Below the pieces are notes generated by a model. The model saw only the letters and a program-made list of their open reading frames with translations, made no database searches and had not been told where the DNA came from. From contig NZ_FTMJ01000001.1 in NCBI RefSeq assembly GCF_900156095.1, positions 186,001-250,000 of the forward strand: 64,000 nucleotides of DNA, read 5' to 3'. The DNA is from Aeromonas sp. RU39B (lineage in GTDB: Bacteria > Pseudomonadota > Gammaproteobacteria > Enterobacterales > Aeromonadaceae). A program made the position numbers and the translations under genes. Below, piece after piece: positions 9,769-18,351 of the stretch (positions are counted from its first letter, which is position 1; the number at the start of each line of letters is the position of its first letter).

Positions 9769-11076
9769 TCAGATCTGCTGGGACTTTGCTTTTCGCTCAG
9801 CAATAAGGGAGATGAGGAAAATGGCACCAAACAGATCAAAGAACCCCATGGCAATAAAGAGTGGGTTATAGCCAATGGTATCGGCAGTGACACCGATGAT
9901 CAGGGAAAACAGAAAGCTCGCAATCCAGGCGCAAGAGCCGCGCATACCGTTGACTGTCGCCATCTGGCCTTTATCAAAACGTTCAACGACCACAGCGCTA
10001 AGCATGCAGGAGATCACTTGGTGGCCAAATCCGCCAATCGAAATCAGCAGAATAGTCAGGTAGGGATTCTGTGTAGTCGCGACCAATGCCAGTGATAGCA
10101 TCAGGAAGGCCCCCGTGACGGAGCTGGCAACCACCGAGTTGACACGAGTTAAGCCAAATAGACGAGCATAGATTTTAGTCAGATATCCGCTGGCGATGCT
10201 GCCAAGATCCGCTGCGAGAAAAGGCAGCCAGGCAAACATGGCGATTTGCTTGAGATCCATGCCGCGTTCGTTGGCAAGATAGAGCGGAACCCAAAAACTG
10301 AGTACTGCCCAAGCTGGTTCTGCCATAAAGGCAGGGATCGCAATACCATAAAAGCGCTTGTTTTTGGCGACCGTTTTTAACGCTTGAAAGAAGGGTTGCT
10401 TTACTGGTGCAGCTTCATTGTCTTGGCGGATATGGGCCAATTCTTCACTGCCCAAATTCGGGTGTTGTTCCGGGTTGTGATAGAAAGCAAACCAGAGCGC
10501 CACCCATATCAGTGCCAATACACCCGAAAGCAGGAATGCACCATGCCAGCCAAATGAGGCATGAGCCATCACAATGATCGGTGGTGCCAGCATAGCTCCA
10601 ATTGAAAAGCCAACCCCGGCCCAACCAGCTGCAATCGGACGTTCTGATTTTGGGAACCACTCACCGAGTGTTTTGGCGTTCGCAGGGGTGGCAGCGGCTT
10701 CGGCGCCTCCCATAAAGAAACGAAGGATTGCCAAGTGCATCCAGCTACCAGCTCCGGCATGTAGCATACTGACAACCGCCCAGATGATGGCACAGATCAT
10801 AAAGCCCATCTTGAGCCCGACTACATCGATAAACCAGCCACACAAGGGTTGGAAAAAGGTATAGGCAAGCTGGAAGGCCCCGACTATCCAGGAATATTCC
10901 TGTGTGCTGATACCCAGACTGGTTTTCAGCTCGGGAGCCAGGATACCTAATGCGTTACGAGTAATGTAGTTAACCGTGACGCCGATCAAAAACAAGACAA
11001 GCATCCACCAACGCAAATTCTTGATAATTCCTTTTTTACTCACCGTCGGAACAGTTCGTTCGGCCATTTGGCTCAT
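9769..11076 (-). CDS. MFS hexuronate-type transporter (anion:cation symporter family, ExuT-like)
   Basis: 435 residues from the ATG at 11076, chosen because GGAG lies seven bases upstream; an ATG five codons earlier (11091) lacks this. About twelve membrane segments. Strong resemblance to E. coli ExuT: YITRNALGILAPEL, ISTQEYSWIVGAFQLAYT, GAEAAATPAN, EWFPKSERPIAAG, SIGAMLAPP, FMAEPAWAVLSFWVPLYL, IAMFAWLPFLAADLGS, IGGFGHQ and ADTIGYNPLF. ExuT takes up galacturonate and glucuronate with protons. The partner GH31 gene raises the possibility that this paralogue carries a hexuronate-containing glycoside or aldobiouronate. It is the first gene of the minus-strand unit and faces the shared operator region. 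Confidence 0.85.
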   Translation of the reverse strand: MSQMAERTVPTVSKKGIIKNLRWWMLVLFLIGVTVNYITRNALGILAPELKTSLGISTQEYSWIVGAFQLAYTFFQPLCGWFIDVVGLKMGFMICAIIWAVVSMLHAGAGSWMHLAILRFFMGGAEAAATPANAKTLGEWFPKSERPIAAGWAGVGFSIGAMLAPPIIVMAHASFGWHGAFLLSGVLALIWVALWFAFYHNPEQHPNLGSEELAHIRQDNEAAPVKQPFFQALKTVAKNKRFYGIAIPAFMAEPAWAVLSFWVPLYLANERGMDLKQIAMFAWLPFLAADLGSIASGYLTKIYARLFGLTRVNSVVASSVTGAFLMLSLALVATTQNPYLTILLISIGGFGHQVISCMLSAVVVERFDKGQMATVNGMRGSCAWIASFLFSLIIGVTADTIGYNPLFIAMGFFDLFGAIFLISLIAERKAKSQQI

Positions 11077-11180
11077 CGCGTTTCTCCACAATTAATGGAA
11101 TGAGGGATCTGCCGGATGGCCATTCGGCAGACGGGTGTCAGTTCGCTCAAGCAGAGACATGATGGTGAGAAGGTTAATTG

Positions 11181-11192
11181 GTGGTCAACAAA
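11181..11192. promoter_or_regulatory. GntR-type operator, divergent promoter, site 1
   Basis: GTGGTCAACAAA, ten of twelve matches to the TTGGTCAACCAA site upstream of uxuR. It lies about 105 bases before the transporter start. Confidence 0.6.
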
Positions 11193-11205
11193 ACATATTT
11201 ATTTG

Positions 11206-11221
11206 GGTGACCTAAATCACA
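11206..11221. promoter_or_regulatory. CRP-like box in the exuT-uxuB divergent promoter
   Basis: GGTGA-cctaaa-TCACA, nine of ten conserved bases of TGTGA-N6-TCACA, with matching T and A flanks (ATTTG... ...TTAAA). It lies between operators 1 and 2, fitting catabolite-controlled divergent transcription. Confidence 0.65.
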
Positions 11222-11234
11222 TTAAAAAGTAAAA

Positions 11235-11246
11235 TTGGTCAACCAA
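11235..11246. promoter_or_regulatory. GntR-type operator, site 2 (full match)
   Basis: TTGGTCAACCAA, identical to the site upstream of uxuR, flanked by A-rich sequence (AAAA... ...AAAT). Confidence 0.8.
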
Positions 11247-11326
11247 AAATGTTATTTCTGTTGTTTATCACTCAGTGTGGCGTAGGATTACGGTGATGAA
11301 GTGAATGATGTGGTACATGTAGGCAT

Positions 11327-11338
11327 TTGGTTAACCAG
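11327..11338. promoter_or_regulatory. GntR-type operator, site 3, near uxuB
   Basis: TTGGTTAACCAG with a perfect TGGTTAACCA core, about 40 bases upstream of uxuB, a position suited to blocking its promoter or early transcription. Confidence 0.7.
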
Positions 11339-11376
11339 AATTCCCATGTCGTTCAACATGACACGTAAGATGAGGG

Positions 11377-12834
11377 ATGAAAAACGTGACGACAAAGACT
11401 GAGAGTCCGCGCAAAGATAATTATGCAAAAAATCAATTGGTTAGCCGGATAGTGCATCTGGGCTTTGGCGCCTTTCACCGGGCCCATCAGGCGCTGATCA
11501 CCCACGAGGCTCAGGCCAAAGGCGGCGGCGATTGGGGCATCTGTGAAGTCAATCTGGTGGGGGGCGAGGCCTTGATTGAGGCGCTGCGCCAGCAACAGCA
11601 CCGTTACACCGTGCTGGAGAAAGGGGCCGATGGCGCCATTGCCAAACAGATCTGCTCAGTGACCGAGTCGCTGCATCCGGCACTCGACGGTATCCATGCC
11701 GTGCTGGAAAAGTTAGCCGAGCCGCAGGTGGCCATCGTTTCGCTCACCATTACCGAGAAGGGTTACTGCGCCGCACCGGCCAGTGGCGAGCTCGATGTGA
11801 ACAATCCCCTGATTGCCCACGACCTGATGCACCCTGCCGAGCCCAGCTCGGCCATCGGCTATCTGGTGGCGGCCCTGCGGCTGCGTCGGGAGCGGGGATT
11901 GCCTCCCTTTACCATCCTCTCTTGTGACAATGTGCAGGCTAACGGCAAGGTAGCGCGCCGCGCCGTGCTCGGGTTGGCGGCGTTGCAAGAGCCTGAGTTG
12001 GCCGAGTGGATCCGCGCTCAGGTGACCTTCCCCTGCACCATGGTCGATCGCATCGTGCCGGCCGCGACCGCCGAGACACTGGCCGAGATTGAGGGGCATG
12101 TCGGTCACGCCGATCCGTGCGGTATTGCCTGCGAGCCGTTTCGGCAGTGGGTGATTGAGGATCACTTTGTCGCTGGTCGTCCTGCGTGGGATCTGGCCGG
12201 TGCCGAGTTTGTTGAAGATGTAGAGCCATTCGAGGAGATGAAACTGCGCATGCTCAACGGCAGTCACTCGTTTCTTGCTTACCTCGGCTACCTCGGTGGC
12301 TATGCCCACATCTTCGAGACCATGACCAATCCGGATTACCGCAAGGCGGCATTTCATCTGATGCTCAATGAACAGGCACCAACGCTGCACATGCCGGTTG
12401 GTACCGATTTGGCGGCGTATGCCAAGCTGCTGGTCGAGCGCTTTAGCAATCCGGCGCTCAAGCACCAGACTTGGCAGATCGCCATGGATGGTAGCCAGAA
12501 ACTACCGCAGCGGATGATTGAATCGGTGCTGTTTCACCTGCGCCGTGGCAGTGACTATCGCTATCTTGCGCTCGGCATCGCGGGCTGGATGCGCTATGTG
12601 AGCGGGGTCGACGAATCGGGTCAGATCATTGATGTGCGCGATCCACTGGTTGACCAATTCAAGGCAATTTATGCCGAACATGGTCTCTCGGTGGCAGTCG
12701 TGCCGGCGTTGCTGGCCATTGACGCCATCTTTGGCCGCGAGTTATCGGCCCATGAGGGGTTTGTCCACAGCGTCACCGAGGCTTACGACGCACTGCTCAA
12801 ACAGGGTGCCCGTCACTGCGTCGCGACGTTATAG
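11377..12834 (+). CDS. uxuB: D-fructuronate reductase (long-chain polyol dehydrogenase family)
   Basis: 485 residues. It reduces D-fructuronate to D-mannonate with NADH, the step between UxaC and UxuA. N-terminal Rossmann fold with [15 protein letters not shown], a central [11 protein letters not shown] segment, [13 protein letters not shown], and the mannitol-dehydrogenase catalytic motif K-x(4)-LNGSHS in [19 protein letters not shown] (about residue 290). Start: the ATG at 11377 directly abuts GAGGG, so the in-frame GTG at 11386, nine bases later, may be the better spaced start. UxaB (altronate) type is less likely because uxuA and uxaC are next to it, but the sister enzyme YeiQ cannot be excluded by motif alone. 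Confidence 0.92.
   Translation: MKNVTTKTESPRKDNYAKNQLVSRIVHLGFGAFHRAHQALITHEAQAKGGGDWGICEVNLVGGEALIEALRQQQHRYTVLEKGADGAIAKQICSVTESLHPALDGIHAVLEKLAEPQVAIVSLTITEKGYCAAPASGELDVNNPLIAHDLMHPAEPSSAIGYLVAALRLRRERGLPPFTILSCDNVQANGKVARRAVLGLAALQEPELAEWIRAQVTFPCTMVDRIVPAATAETLAEIEGHVGHADPCGIACEPFRQWVIEDHFVAGRPAWDLAGAEFVEDVEPFEEMKLRMLNGSHSFLAYLGYLGGYAHIFETMTNPDYRKAAFHLMLNEQAPTLHMPVGTDLAAYAKLLVERFSNPALKHQTWQIAMDGSQKLPQRMIESVLFHLRRGSDYRYLALGIAGWMRYVSGVDESGQIIDVRDPLVDQFKAIYAEHGLSVAVVPALLAIDAIFGRELSAHEGFVHSVTEAYDALLKQGARHCVATL
12646..12657. promoter_or_regulatory. operator-like sequence inside uxuB
   Basis: CTGGTTGACCAA; its complement TTGGTCAACCAG matches the hexuronate operator at eleven of twelve bases. 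It lies late in the uxuB coding region (codons for LVDQF), so it may be chance or a weak auxiliary site. Confidence 0.3.
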
Positions 12835-12845
12835 GAGGGTTGGCC

Positions 12846-14273
12846 ATGTCCCGCTTTATGAGTGCCGATTTTCTATTGGGGAGCAGCCCGGCGCGCCAGC
12901 TCTATCATGAGTATGCCGCCGCCATGCCCATCTATGACTACCACTGTCACCTCTCGCCCAAAGAGATTGCCGACGATCGCCGTTTCGACAACCTCGGCCA
13001 GATCTGGCTGGAGGGCGATCACTACAAGTGGCGCGCCATGCGGGCTGCCGGTGTGCCCGAGGCGCTGATCACCGGCAAGGGCGTGGATGATTACGAGCGC
13101 TATCTGGCGTGGGCCAACACAGTACCGCGCACGCTTGGCAACCCGCTGTTTCACTGGACCCACCTTGAGCTGCGCCGTCCCTTTGGGCTGGAAGGGGTGG
13201 TGTTTGGGCCGGACACTGCGCGCGAGGTGTGGCAGCACTGCAATGCCCTGCTGGCTGGCCCTGCTTTTTCGGCCCGTGGCTTGATGCGCCAGATGCAGGT
13301 GAAGTTGGTGGGCACCACCGACGATCCTATTGATTCCCTTGAGCATCACGCCCGCATTGCACGTGACCCCGAGATGGAGATTGAGGTGGCGCCGACCTGG
13401 CGGCCGGATCGCGCCTTCAAAATTGAGCTGCCGGGATTTGCCGATTACCTGCTGGCACTTGGCGCAGCAGCCAGGGTGGAGATCGATAGCTTTGCCAGCT
13501 TGCAAGAAGCGCTGCTGGCCCGCCTTGATCACTTTGCCAAACACGGTTGCCGCGCCGCCGACCATGGGATTGAAGTGGTGCGCTATGCCGATTATCCCGG
13601 TGAGACGCAGCTGGATCGAATCCTTGCCCGCCGCTTGGCCGGTGAGCATCTTGGTGAGGACGAGGTGGCTGCCTTTACTACGGCACTGCAGGTGTGGCTT
13701 GGTCGTCAATATGCCCGGCTCGGCTGGGTGATGCAGCTGCATATGGGCGCCCAGCGCAATAACAACAGTCGGCAGTTTAGTGCACTGGGTCCTGATGCCG
13801 GGTTTGACTCCATTGGCGATCGCCCCTATGCCCGTGAGCTGTCCCAGTTACTCGATGCGATGGAGCAGAGCGACGAGTTGCCAAAGACCATCCTCTATTG
13901 CCTTAATCCCCGTGACAACGAGATGATTGCTACCATGATCGGCAACTTTCAGGGGGGCGGCGTGGCTGGCAAGATCCAGTTTGGCTCCGGCTGGTGGTTC
14001 AACGATCAAAAAGATGGGATGCAGCGCCAGCTCGAGCAGCTCTCCCAGTTGGGATTGCTGAGCCAGTTTGTCGGCATGCTGACCGACTCACGCAGCTTTC
14101 TCTCCTACACCCGCCACGAATATTTCCGCCGCATCCTGTGCGCCATGATGGGCCGCTGGGTAGAAGCCGGGGAGGTGCCGGACGATCTGCCGCGCCTTGG
14201 CGCCATGGTACAGGACATCTGCTACCACAATGCCAGACGCTATTTCGCCAGAGCCGGCGAGTCGTTGGCCTGA
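12846..14273 (+). CDS. uxaC: glucuronate isomerase
   Basis: 475 residues from the ATG at 12846, which has AGGAGGG six bases upstream; a TTG two codons earlier is the alternative. It isomerises D-glucuronate to D-fructuronate and D-galacturonate to D-tagaturonate. Amidohydrolase-like metal site [12 protein letters not shown] near residue 35, then [61 protein letters not shown] and a C-terminal [13 protein letters not shown], all UxaC signatures. It follows uxuB by 11 bases and ends the operon at the hairpin at 14286. No uxaA/uxaB genes for the galacturonate branch are in the window. Confidence 0.96.
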   Translation: MSRFMSADFLLGSSPARQLYHEYAAAMPIYDYHCHLSPKEIADDRRFDNLGQIWLEGDHYKWRAMRAAGVPEALITGKGVDDYERYLAWANTVPRTLGNPLFHWTHLELRRPFGLEGVVFGPDTAREVWQHCNALLAGPAFSARGLMRQMQVKLVGTTDDPIDSLEHHARIARDPEMEIEVAPTWRPDRAFKIELPGFADYLLALGAAARVEIDSFASLQEALLARLDHFAKHGCRAADHGIEVVRYADYPGETQLDRILARRLAGEHLGEDEVAAFTTALQVWLGRQYARLGWVMQLHMGAQRNNNSRQFSALGPDAGFDSIGDRPYARELSQLLDAMEQSDELPKTILYCLNPRDNEMIATMIGNFQGGGVAGKIQFGSGWWFNDQKDGMQRQLEQLSQLGLLSQFVGMLTDSRSFLSYTRHEYFRRILCAMMGRWVEAGEVPDDLPRLGAMVQDICYHNARRYFARAGESLA

Positions 14274-14285
14274 TACGTCACAGGT

Positions 14286-14327
14286 AACAACAAGGCCGGT
14301 CAGCGTACGCTGTCCGGCCTTGTTGTT
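14286..14327. terminator. bidirectional terminator uxaC / FGGY kinase
   Basis: AACAACAAGGCCGG and CCGGCCTTGTTGTT form a 14-base stem around a loop that itself contains the palindrome CAGCGTACGCTG. It lies between two converging genes. Confidence 0.85.
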
Positions 14328-14334
14328 TACATCG

Positions 14335-15837
14335 TTACGCTGCGCTTGCCGGCAGGCTCTTTTGCACGGCGGCTTGCCATTCGCGCCAGCAGGTTTGCAG
14401 GGCGATATGGCGGGGCGGCGCAGGGGTGAAGGTATCGTGATGTACCCCATGTGCCATTGGCAGGGGGCCGTCGCCCAGTAAGGTGCGCTGGGCCAGCATG
14501 GCGACGCCAAGGGCCGAGAGTTCGGCCACGTCGCTGCGCATCACCGGGCAACCGAGCAGGTCGGCTTGATACTGCATCAGCCAGTCGTTGCTGGTCGGGC
14601 CGCCGTCCACCATCAGGGCTTCCAGTTGAAAATCCGGGTGCTTGGCCATTGCAGCCAGCACGTCGGCAATCTGGTAGGTGATGGCCTCAAGCGCCGCACG
14701 CACCAGATGGGCGCGGGTGACGCCCCGGCTCAGACCGCAGATCACCCCGCGCGCCTGATCATTCCACCAGGGGGCGCCAAGTCCAGTCAGGGCCGGCACA
14801 AAATAGACCCCCAGTGTGGAATCGACACTGGCTGGCAGACGGGCCAGCTCGCGGGCCAGCTCGTCGGGGGGCAGCTCGGAGAGCCCCGTGCATTCATCCA
14901 TCCAGGCCACCGCATCACCGGTATGCGGAATATTGCCCTCCAGCGCATGGGTCAGCGTCTTGCCATCGTGCCAGGCAACGGTGGTGGCCAGCGTTGGCAG
15001 CTGCTCACCGGTTGCCGCGACCGGCGCCATGATTGACGAGCCGGTGCCGTAGGTGGCCTTGACGCAACCGGCGCGGCCCTGGGCATGACCAAACAGCGCG
15101 GCATGCGAGTCGCCGGCCATGGCGAGGATCGGCACCCCGTCGGGAATGCCGGGTACGCCACGGGTCAGCGCAAAGCGGCTGCTGGTGGGTTGCACCTGTG
15201 CCAATGCTGCGCGGGGAATATGGAACATGGCCAGCATGTCCGGGTCCCATTCACCGCGATGGATATTAAACAACTGGGTGCGCGAGGCATTGGAGGGATC
15301 GGTGGCAAATTGGCTGCCACCGCTTAAGTGCCACAGCAGCCAGCTATCGATAGTGCCAAGGCAAATCTCTCCCTGCTCGGCGAGCTGCTGACCATGGGGC
15401 AGGTTATCGAGCAGCCAGCGCATCTTGCTGGCGGAAAACAGCGGCGCAATCGGCAGTCCGGTGCTGGCGCGGATCGGCTCGTCACAGTGGTCCCGGTGTA
15501 ATTGATGGCAAAGGGGGGCACTGCGCGAGCACTGCCAGGTGATGGCGGCGTGGATCGGTTTGCCGCTGGCGCGATACCAGCCGATGGTGGTTTCGCGCTG
15601 GTTGCTGATGGCAATCCCGGCCACCTTGCCGGGGTCAACGGCCGCAAACACCTCGGCCAGCACGCTCAGGGAAGCGCTCAATAACTGCTCGCCAGATTGC
15701 TCGACCCAGCCCTGCTGCGGAGTCTGGATGGTCAGTGGCCGTGAGGCTTTGGCCAGCACCCGACCGTCTTGCTGCACCGCCACTGCTTTGGCGTTGGTGG
15801 TGCCTTCATCGAGCGCAATGATGATCTCTTGAGTCAT
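14335..15837 (-). CDS. FGGY-family carbohydrate kinase (candidate D-apulose kinase)
   Basis: 500 residues from the ATG at 15837, preceded by AGGAG; the reading frame runs 40 codons further upstream but without a ribosome site. Two actin-like ATPase lobes: IALDEGTTNAKAVAV phosphate loop at the N-terminus, AISNQRETTIGWYRASG and AITWQCSR as in glycerol and xylulose kinases, TYGTGSSIM, and MVDGGPTSNDWLMQYQADLL in the C-terminal lobe. The family phosphorylates polyols and ketoses. It is the last gene of an eight-gene operon with an isomerase and a split transketolase, which matches D-apulose kinase of the D-apiose transketolase route; another ketopentose or branched ketose is the alternative. The 61-base gap before it carries a CGCCG-CAG-CGGCG stem (15875-15887). 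Confidence 0.8.
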   Translation of the reverse strand: MTQEIIIALDEGTTNAKAVAVQQDGRVLAKASRPLTIQTPQQGWVEQSGEQLLSASLSVLAEVFAAVDPGKVAGIAISNQRETTIGWYRASGKPIHAAITWQCSRSAPLCHQLHRDHCDEPIRASTGLPIAPLFSASKMRWLLDNLPHGQQLAEQGEICLGTIDSWLLWHLSGGSQFATDPSNASRTQLFNIHRGEWDPDMLAMFHIPRAALAQVQPTSSRFALTRGVPGIPDGVPILAMAGDSHAALFGHAQGRAGCVKATYGTGSSIMAPVAATGEQLPTLATTVAWHDGKTLTHALEGNIPHTGDAVAWMDECTGLSELPPDELARELARLPASVDSTLGVYFVPALTGLGAPWWNDQARGVICGLSRGVTRAHLVRAALEAITYQIADVLAAMAKHPDFQLEALMVDGGPTSNDWLMQYQADLLGCPVMRSDVAELSALGVAMLAQRTLLGDGPLPMAHGVHHDTFTPAPPRHIALQTCWREWQAAVQKSLPASAA

Positions 15838-15898
15838 GGAATCTCCTGCGTCGTCATGGGGCAAGGGGCGACGCCGCCGCAGCGGCGCCGTGCCGGGA

Positions 15899-17317
15899 TT
15901 ACCCGTGCAGGTAGGTGTCGATGCCAAGGTAGCGGGTGAACGCTTCATTGAGCACATCTGCGCTCGCCGAGTGGTTCATCGCCACATGGTGCTCAAAGCC
16001 GTTACGGCAGATCCAGGCCAGCAATCCTTCGAGATGCGGAACCTGTACCACGGCGCGGCAGCCCACGGTGTCGAGCGGATCATCGACCGATGCGCCTTGG
16101 CCCACATAGGCCTTGATGCTGCCGCTGATGTCGTCGGTGGTGAGGCGAAAATAGGTGAGCGGACCGGCCTTGAAGCGGCCATGCACTGCGCCGCAGGTGT
16201 TCTCTTTGCCAACCGTGGTGCCGATGATATCGGCGGTGCTCATGGTCGGGCTCTCGAGACTGGCGCTGGCAAAGTTGCCGCAGTGGAACAGGACGCACTT
16301 GTCGCGCTCATCACCGAAGTTGTTGTTCCAGTCGGCAATCGACGCGGGGCTCAAGGTGGCGCTGGCCAGCGCATACATGGAGAGGGCACCCATCACGTCC
16401 ACTTCACAGGCGCTCGGCATCAACTGGCCGGAGAGCACGCTCATGATGGAGCAGACGTTGATGCCAAGGTTCTCCTGCAGCGAGGTCCAGCACTGGATGG
16501 CGGTGGTGTCGATGTCGTTGGCGACGATCCATTCGCTCAGCACCACGAACAGCTTGGCCATGGCGGTCAGCTTGTCAGCCGGAATGCCCGCGGTGTCGGC
16601 GTTGCGCATTAGCAGGGCTCGCTTTTCATCGACCCGCAGATCACCATCTTCCAGTCGCTGGATGCGGCTGAACACTTCGGACAGATCCAGGGTTTCGACG
16701 GTGACCCCCATCTGCTCGAGCAGTTTTTCGCTGTAGCGCACCGTGTTAAAGCTGGCCGGACGGGCACCGATGGCACCAATGCGCACGCCACGCATGGCGG
16801 TGACAACCCGACACACCTGCTCGAAGCGGCGCAGGTCACTGCAAAATGCGTCGCCGGTCAGGGCGCACACATGCTGGCGGGTGAGGGTGAAGGGGATGCC
16901 GTACTGGCGCAGGTTGTTGCAAAGGGAGATCTTGCCGCAGAAGCTGTCACGGCGTGTGGCCAGCCCCATCTTGTCGAGGTTGTCCTCTTCGGCCTGGATC
17001 AGGACCGGCACCTTGAGGCCAGAGAGACGAATGGCTTCGGCCACCGCTTTTTCATCGCCAAAGTTGGGCAGCAGAACCACGATGCCGTGGATCTCGTCGC
17101 GGTGCTGACGCAGCAGGTCGGCGCACACCTTGGCATCCTGACGGGTTTCCACGCCGCCCAGCGGGGTTTGCTGTTCGCTGAGCATCACGCTGCGAATACC
17201 AAGACGTTCAAACAGGGCAGCCGCCTCTTTGCGGGCTTCGCCGACCAGATAACTTGGGAAAAAGCCGCGGTTGCCAATGATCACGGCCATGGTGAGCTGT
17301 TGCGGGATACGGGACAT
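15899..17317 (-). CDS. L-fucose/D-arabinose isomerase-like sugar isomerase (candidate D-apiose isomerase)
   Basis: 472 residues from the ATG at 17317 (GGAG six bases before); an ATG at 17329 is a possible alternative. The open frame continues far upstream only as an overlap with the next gene. N-terminal alpha/beta part with VAVIIGNRGFFP-type start and a DDxHG-like stretch (HRDEIHGIVVLLPNFGDE), then the fucose isomerase-family metal-site region: WTSLQENLGINVC, PSACEVDVMGALSMYALA and ADWNNNFGDERDKCVLFHCGN (Glu and Asp ligands). The family isomerises aldoses and ketoses. Next to a kinase and split transketolase it is best placed as the first intracellular step after uptake. Shorter than E. coli FucI (591 residues). 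The substrate is inferred. Confidence 0.8.
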   Translation of the reverse strand: MSRIPQQLTMAVIIGNRGFFPSYLVGEARKEAAALFERLGIRSVMLSEQQTPLGGVETRQDAKVCADLLRQHRDEIHGIVVLLPNFGDEKAVAEAIRLSGLKVPVLIQAEEDNLDKMGLATRRDSFCGKISLCNNLRQYGIPFTLTRQHVCALTGDAFCSDLRRFEQVCRVVTAMRGVRIGAIGARPASFNTVRYSEKLLEQMGVTVETLDLSEVFSRIQRLEDGDLRVDEKRALLMRNADTAGIPADKLTAMAKLFVVLSEWIVANDIDTTAIQCWTSLQENLGINVCSIMSVLSGQLMPSACEVDVMGALSMYALASATLSPASIADWNNNFGDERDKCVLFHCGNFASASLESPTMSTADIIGTTVGKENTCGAVHGRFKAGPLTYFRLTTDDISGSIKAYVGQGASVDDPLDTVGCRAVVQVPHLEGLLAWICRNGFEHHVAMNHSASADVLNEAFTRYLGIDTYLHG

Positions 17318-17347
17318 AGCTTGCTCCATCAATTTCCAGAAAATGCC

Positions 17348-17399
17348 GCTGCCTCGGGGCAGCCGGTCGATATGAGGGCGCACAGCCGTGCTGCGCGCC
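17348..17399 (-). other. two hairpins between the transketolase-B and isomerase genes
   Basis: GCTGCC-TCGG-GGCAGC (17348-17363) and GGCGC-a-CAGC-CGT-GCTG-c-GCGCC (17377-17399) fill most of the 89-base gap. Neither has a U-run. They could set differential mRNA stability in the operon. Confidence 0.45.
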
Positions 17400-17406
17400 G
17401 TGTCCT

Positions 17407-18351
17407 TTACTGTGGCTGGCAGAGCGCTTGGGCAGTGCGTACCACGCCGGCGGCATCGATGCCGTGGTAGGCCCGCAAGGCGCTGCGATCGGCTGCCAGG
17501 GCATAACCGCCATCGGCGATCCCCAGACGACGCAAGGGCATGGCCGCGCCAGCTTCCGCCAGCACCTCGGCCACCAGAGAGCCGAGCCCGCCATTGATGT
17601 TGTGTTCTTCGACCGTGATCACTCCCTTGCAATGTTGCAGGGCACTGAGCAACTGCGCCCGATTGCAAGGACGGATCGACGGTACGCTGATCACCGCAGC
17701 CGCCAAACCCCGGCTCGCCAAAACTGTGGCAGCCTCGACAATTTCATGGACGGTCGAGCCCATGGCCACCAGTGCCACGTCGTGGCCCTGGCGCAGCACA
17801 TCAATCTGGCCGGGTTCAAAGTGGTAGTGCTCGTCGTGCAGCACCGGCAGCGCCTTGCCATCGAGACGGATATAGACCGGGCCGACGTGCGCGAGGGCGT
17901 AATCGATGATCTGGCGGCACTCGACCGGGCAGGAGGGGGCATAGATCTCGATGTTGCCAAAGCCGCGCAAGACCGAGATGTCATCGATGCTGTGGTGGGT
18001 GCTGGCGAGCGGGCCGTAGCTGGCACCCGAGTTGAGACCAAACAGCTTGACGTTGGTGTTGTTGTAGCAGACGTCAATTTTGATCTGCTCGTTGGCGCGC
18101 GAGATAAGAAACGGCGCTGCGTTACAGGTGGCCGCCACCTTGCCGCCAAGCGCCAGCCCGGCGGCCGTGCCGACCAGAGCCTGCTCGGCGATCCCGACAT
18201 TGACCAGTCGCCCCGGGAAGGCTTTGACGAAGGGGGAGATCTTGGCGGTCGAGGTGGAGTCGGCCACCACCGGCACCAGATCAACGCCACGTTCGACGGC
18301 ATCGATAAAGGCGTTGACCATCACGGTGGCCAGATGTTCGCTGTTACTCAT
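17407..18351 (-). CDS. transketolase C-terminal subunit (candidate apulose-4-phosphate transketolase subunit B)
   Basis: 314 residues carrying only the pyrimidine-binding and C-terminal domains of transketolase. The ThDP-activating glutamate is in RLVNVGIAEQALVG (about residue 55); then TCNAAPFLISRANEQ, STHHSIDDISVLRG and the C-terminal VITVEEHNINGGLGS typical of split transketolases and DXP synthase-like proteins. It must pair with the upstream subunit, whose 3' end overlaps its start by 8 bases, so the two are translationally coupled. Split pairs of this kind act on unusual substrates; AptA/AptB of Actinobacillus succinogenes convert D-apulose 4-phosphate. The assignment to that reaction rests on gene context. 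Confidence 0.85.
   Translation of the reverse strand: MSNSEHLATVMVNAFIDAVERGVDLVPVVADSTSTAKISPFVKAFPGRLVNVGIAEQALVGTAAGLALGGKVAATCNAAPFLISRANEQIKIDVCYNNTNVKLFGLNSGASYGPLASTHHSIDDISVLRGFGNIEIYAPSCPVECRQIIDYALAHVGPVYIRLDGKALPVLHDEHYHFEPGQIDVLRQGHDVALVAMGSTVHEIVEAATVLASRGLAAAVISVPSIRPCNRAQLLSALQHCKGVITVEEHNINGGLGSLVAEVLAEAGAAMPLRRLGIADGGYALAADRSALRAYHGIDAAGVVRTAQALCQPQ

Noticed and set aside
15899-17668. Apparent 589-residue isomerase
   Set aside because: The first 117 codons overlap the transketolase-B gene in another frame; the ribosome site and family start are at 17317.
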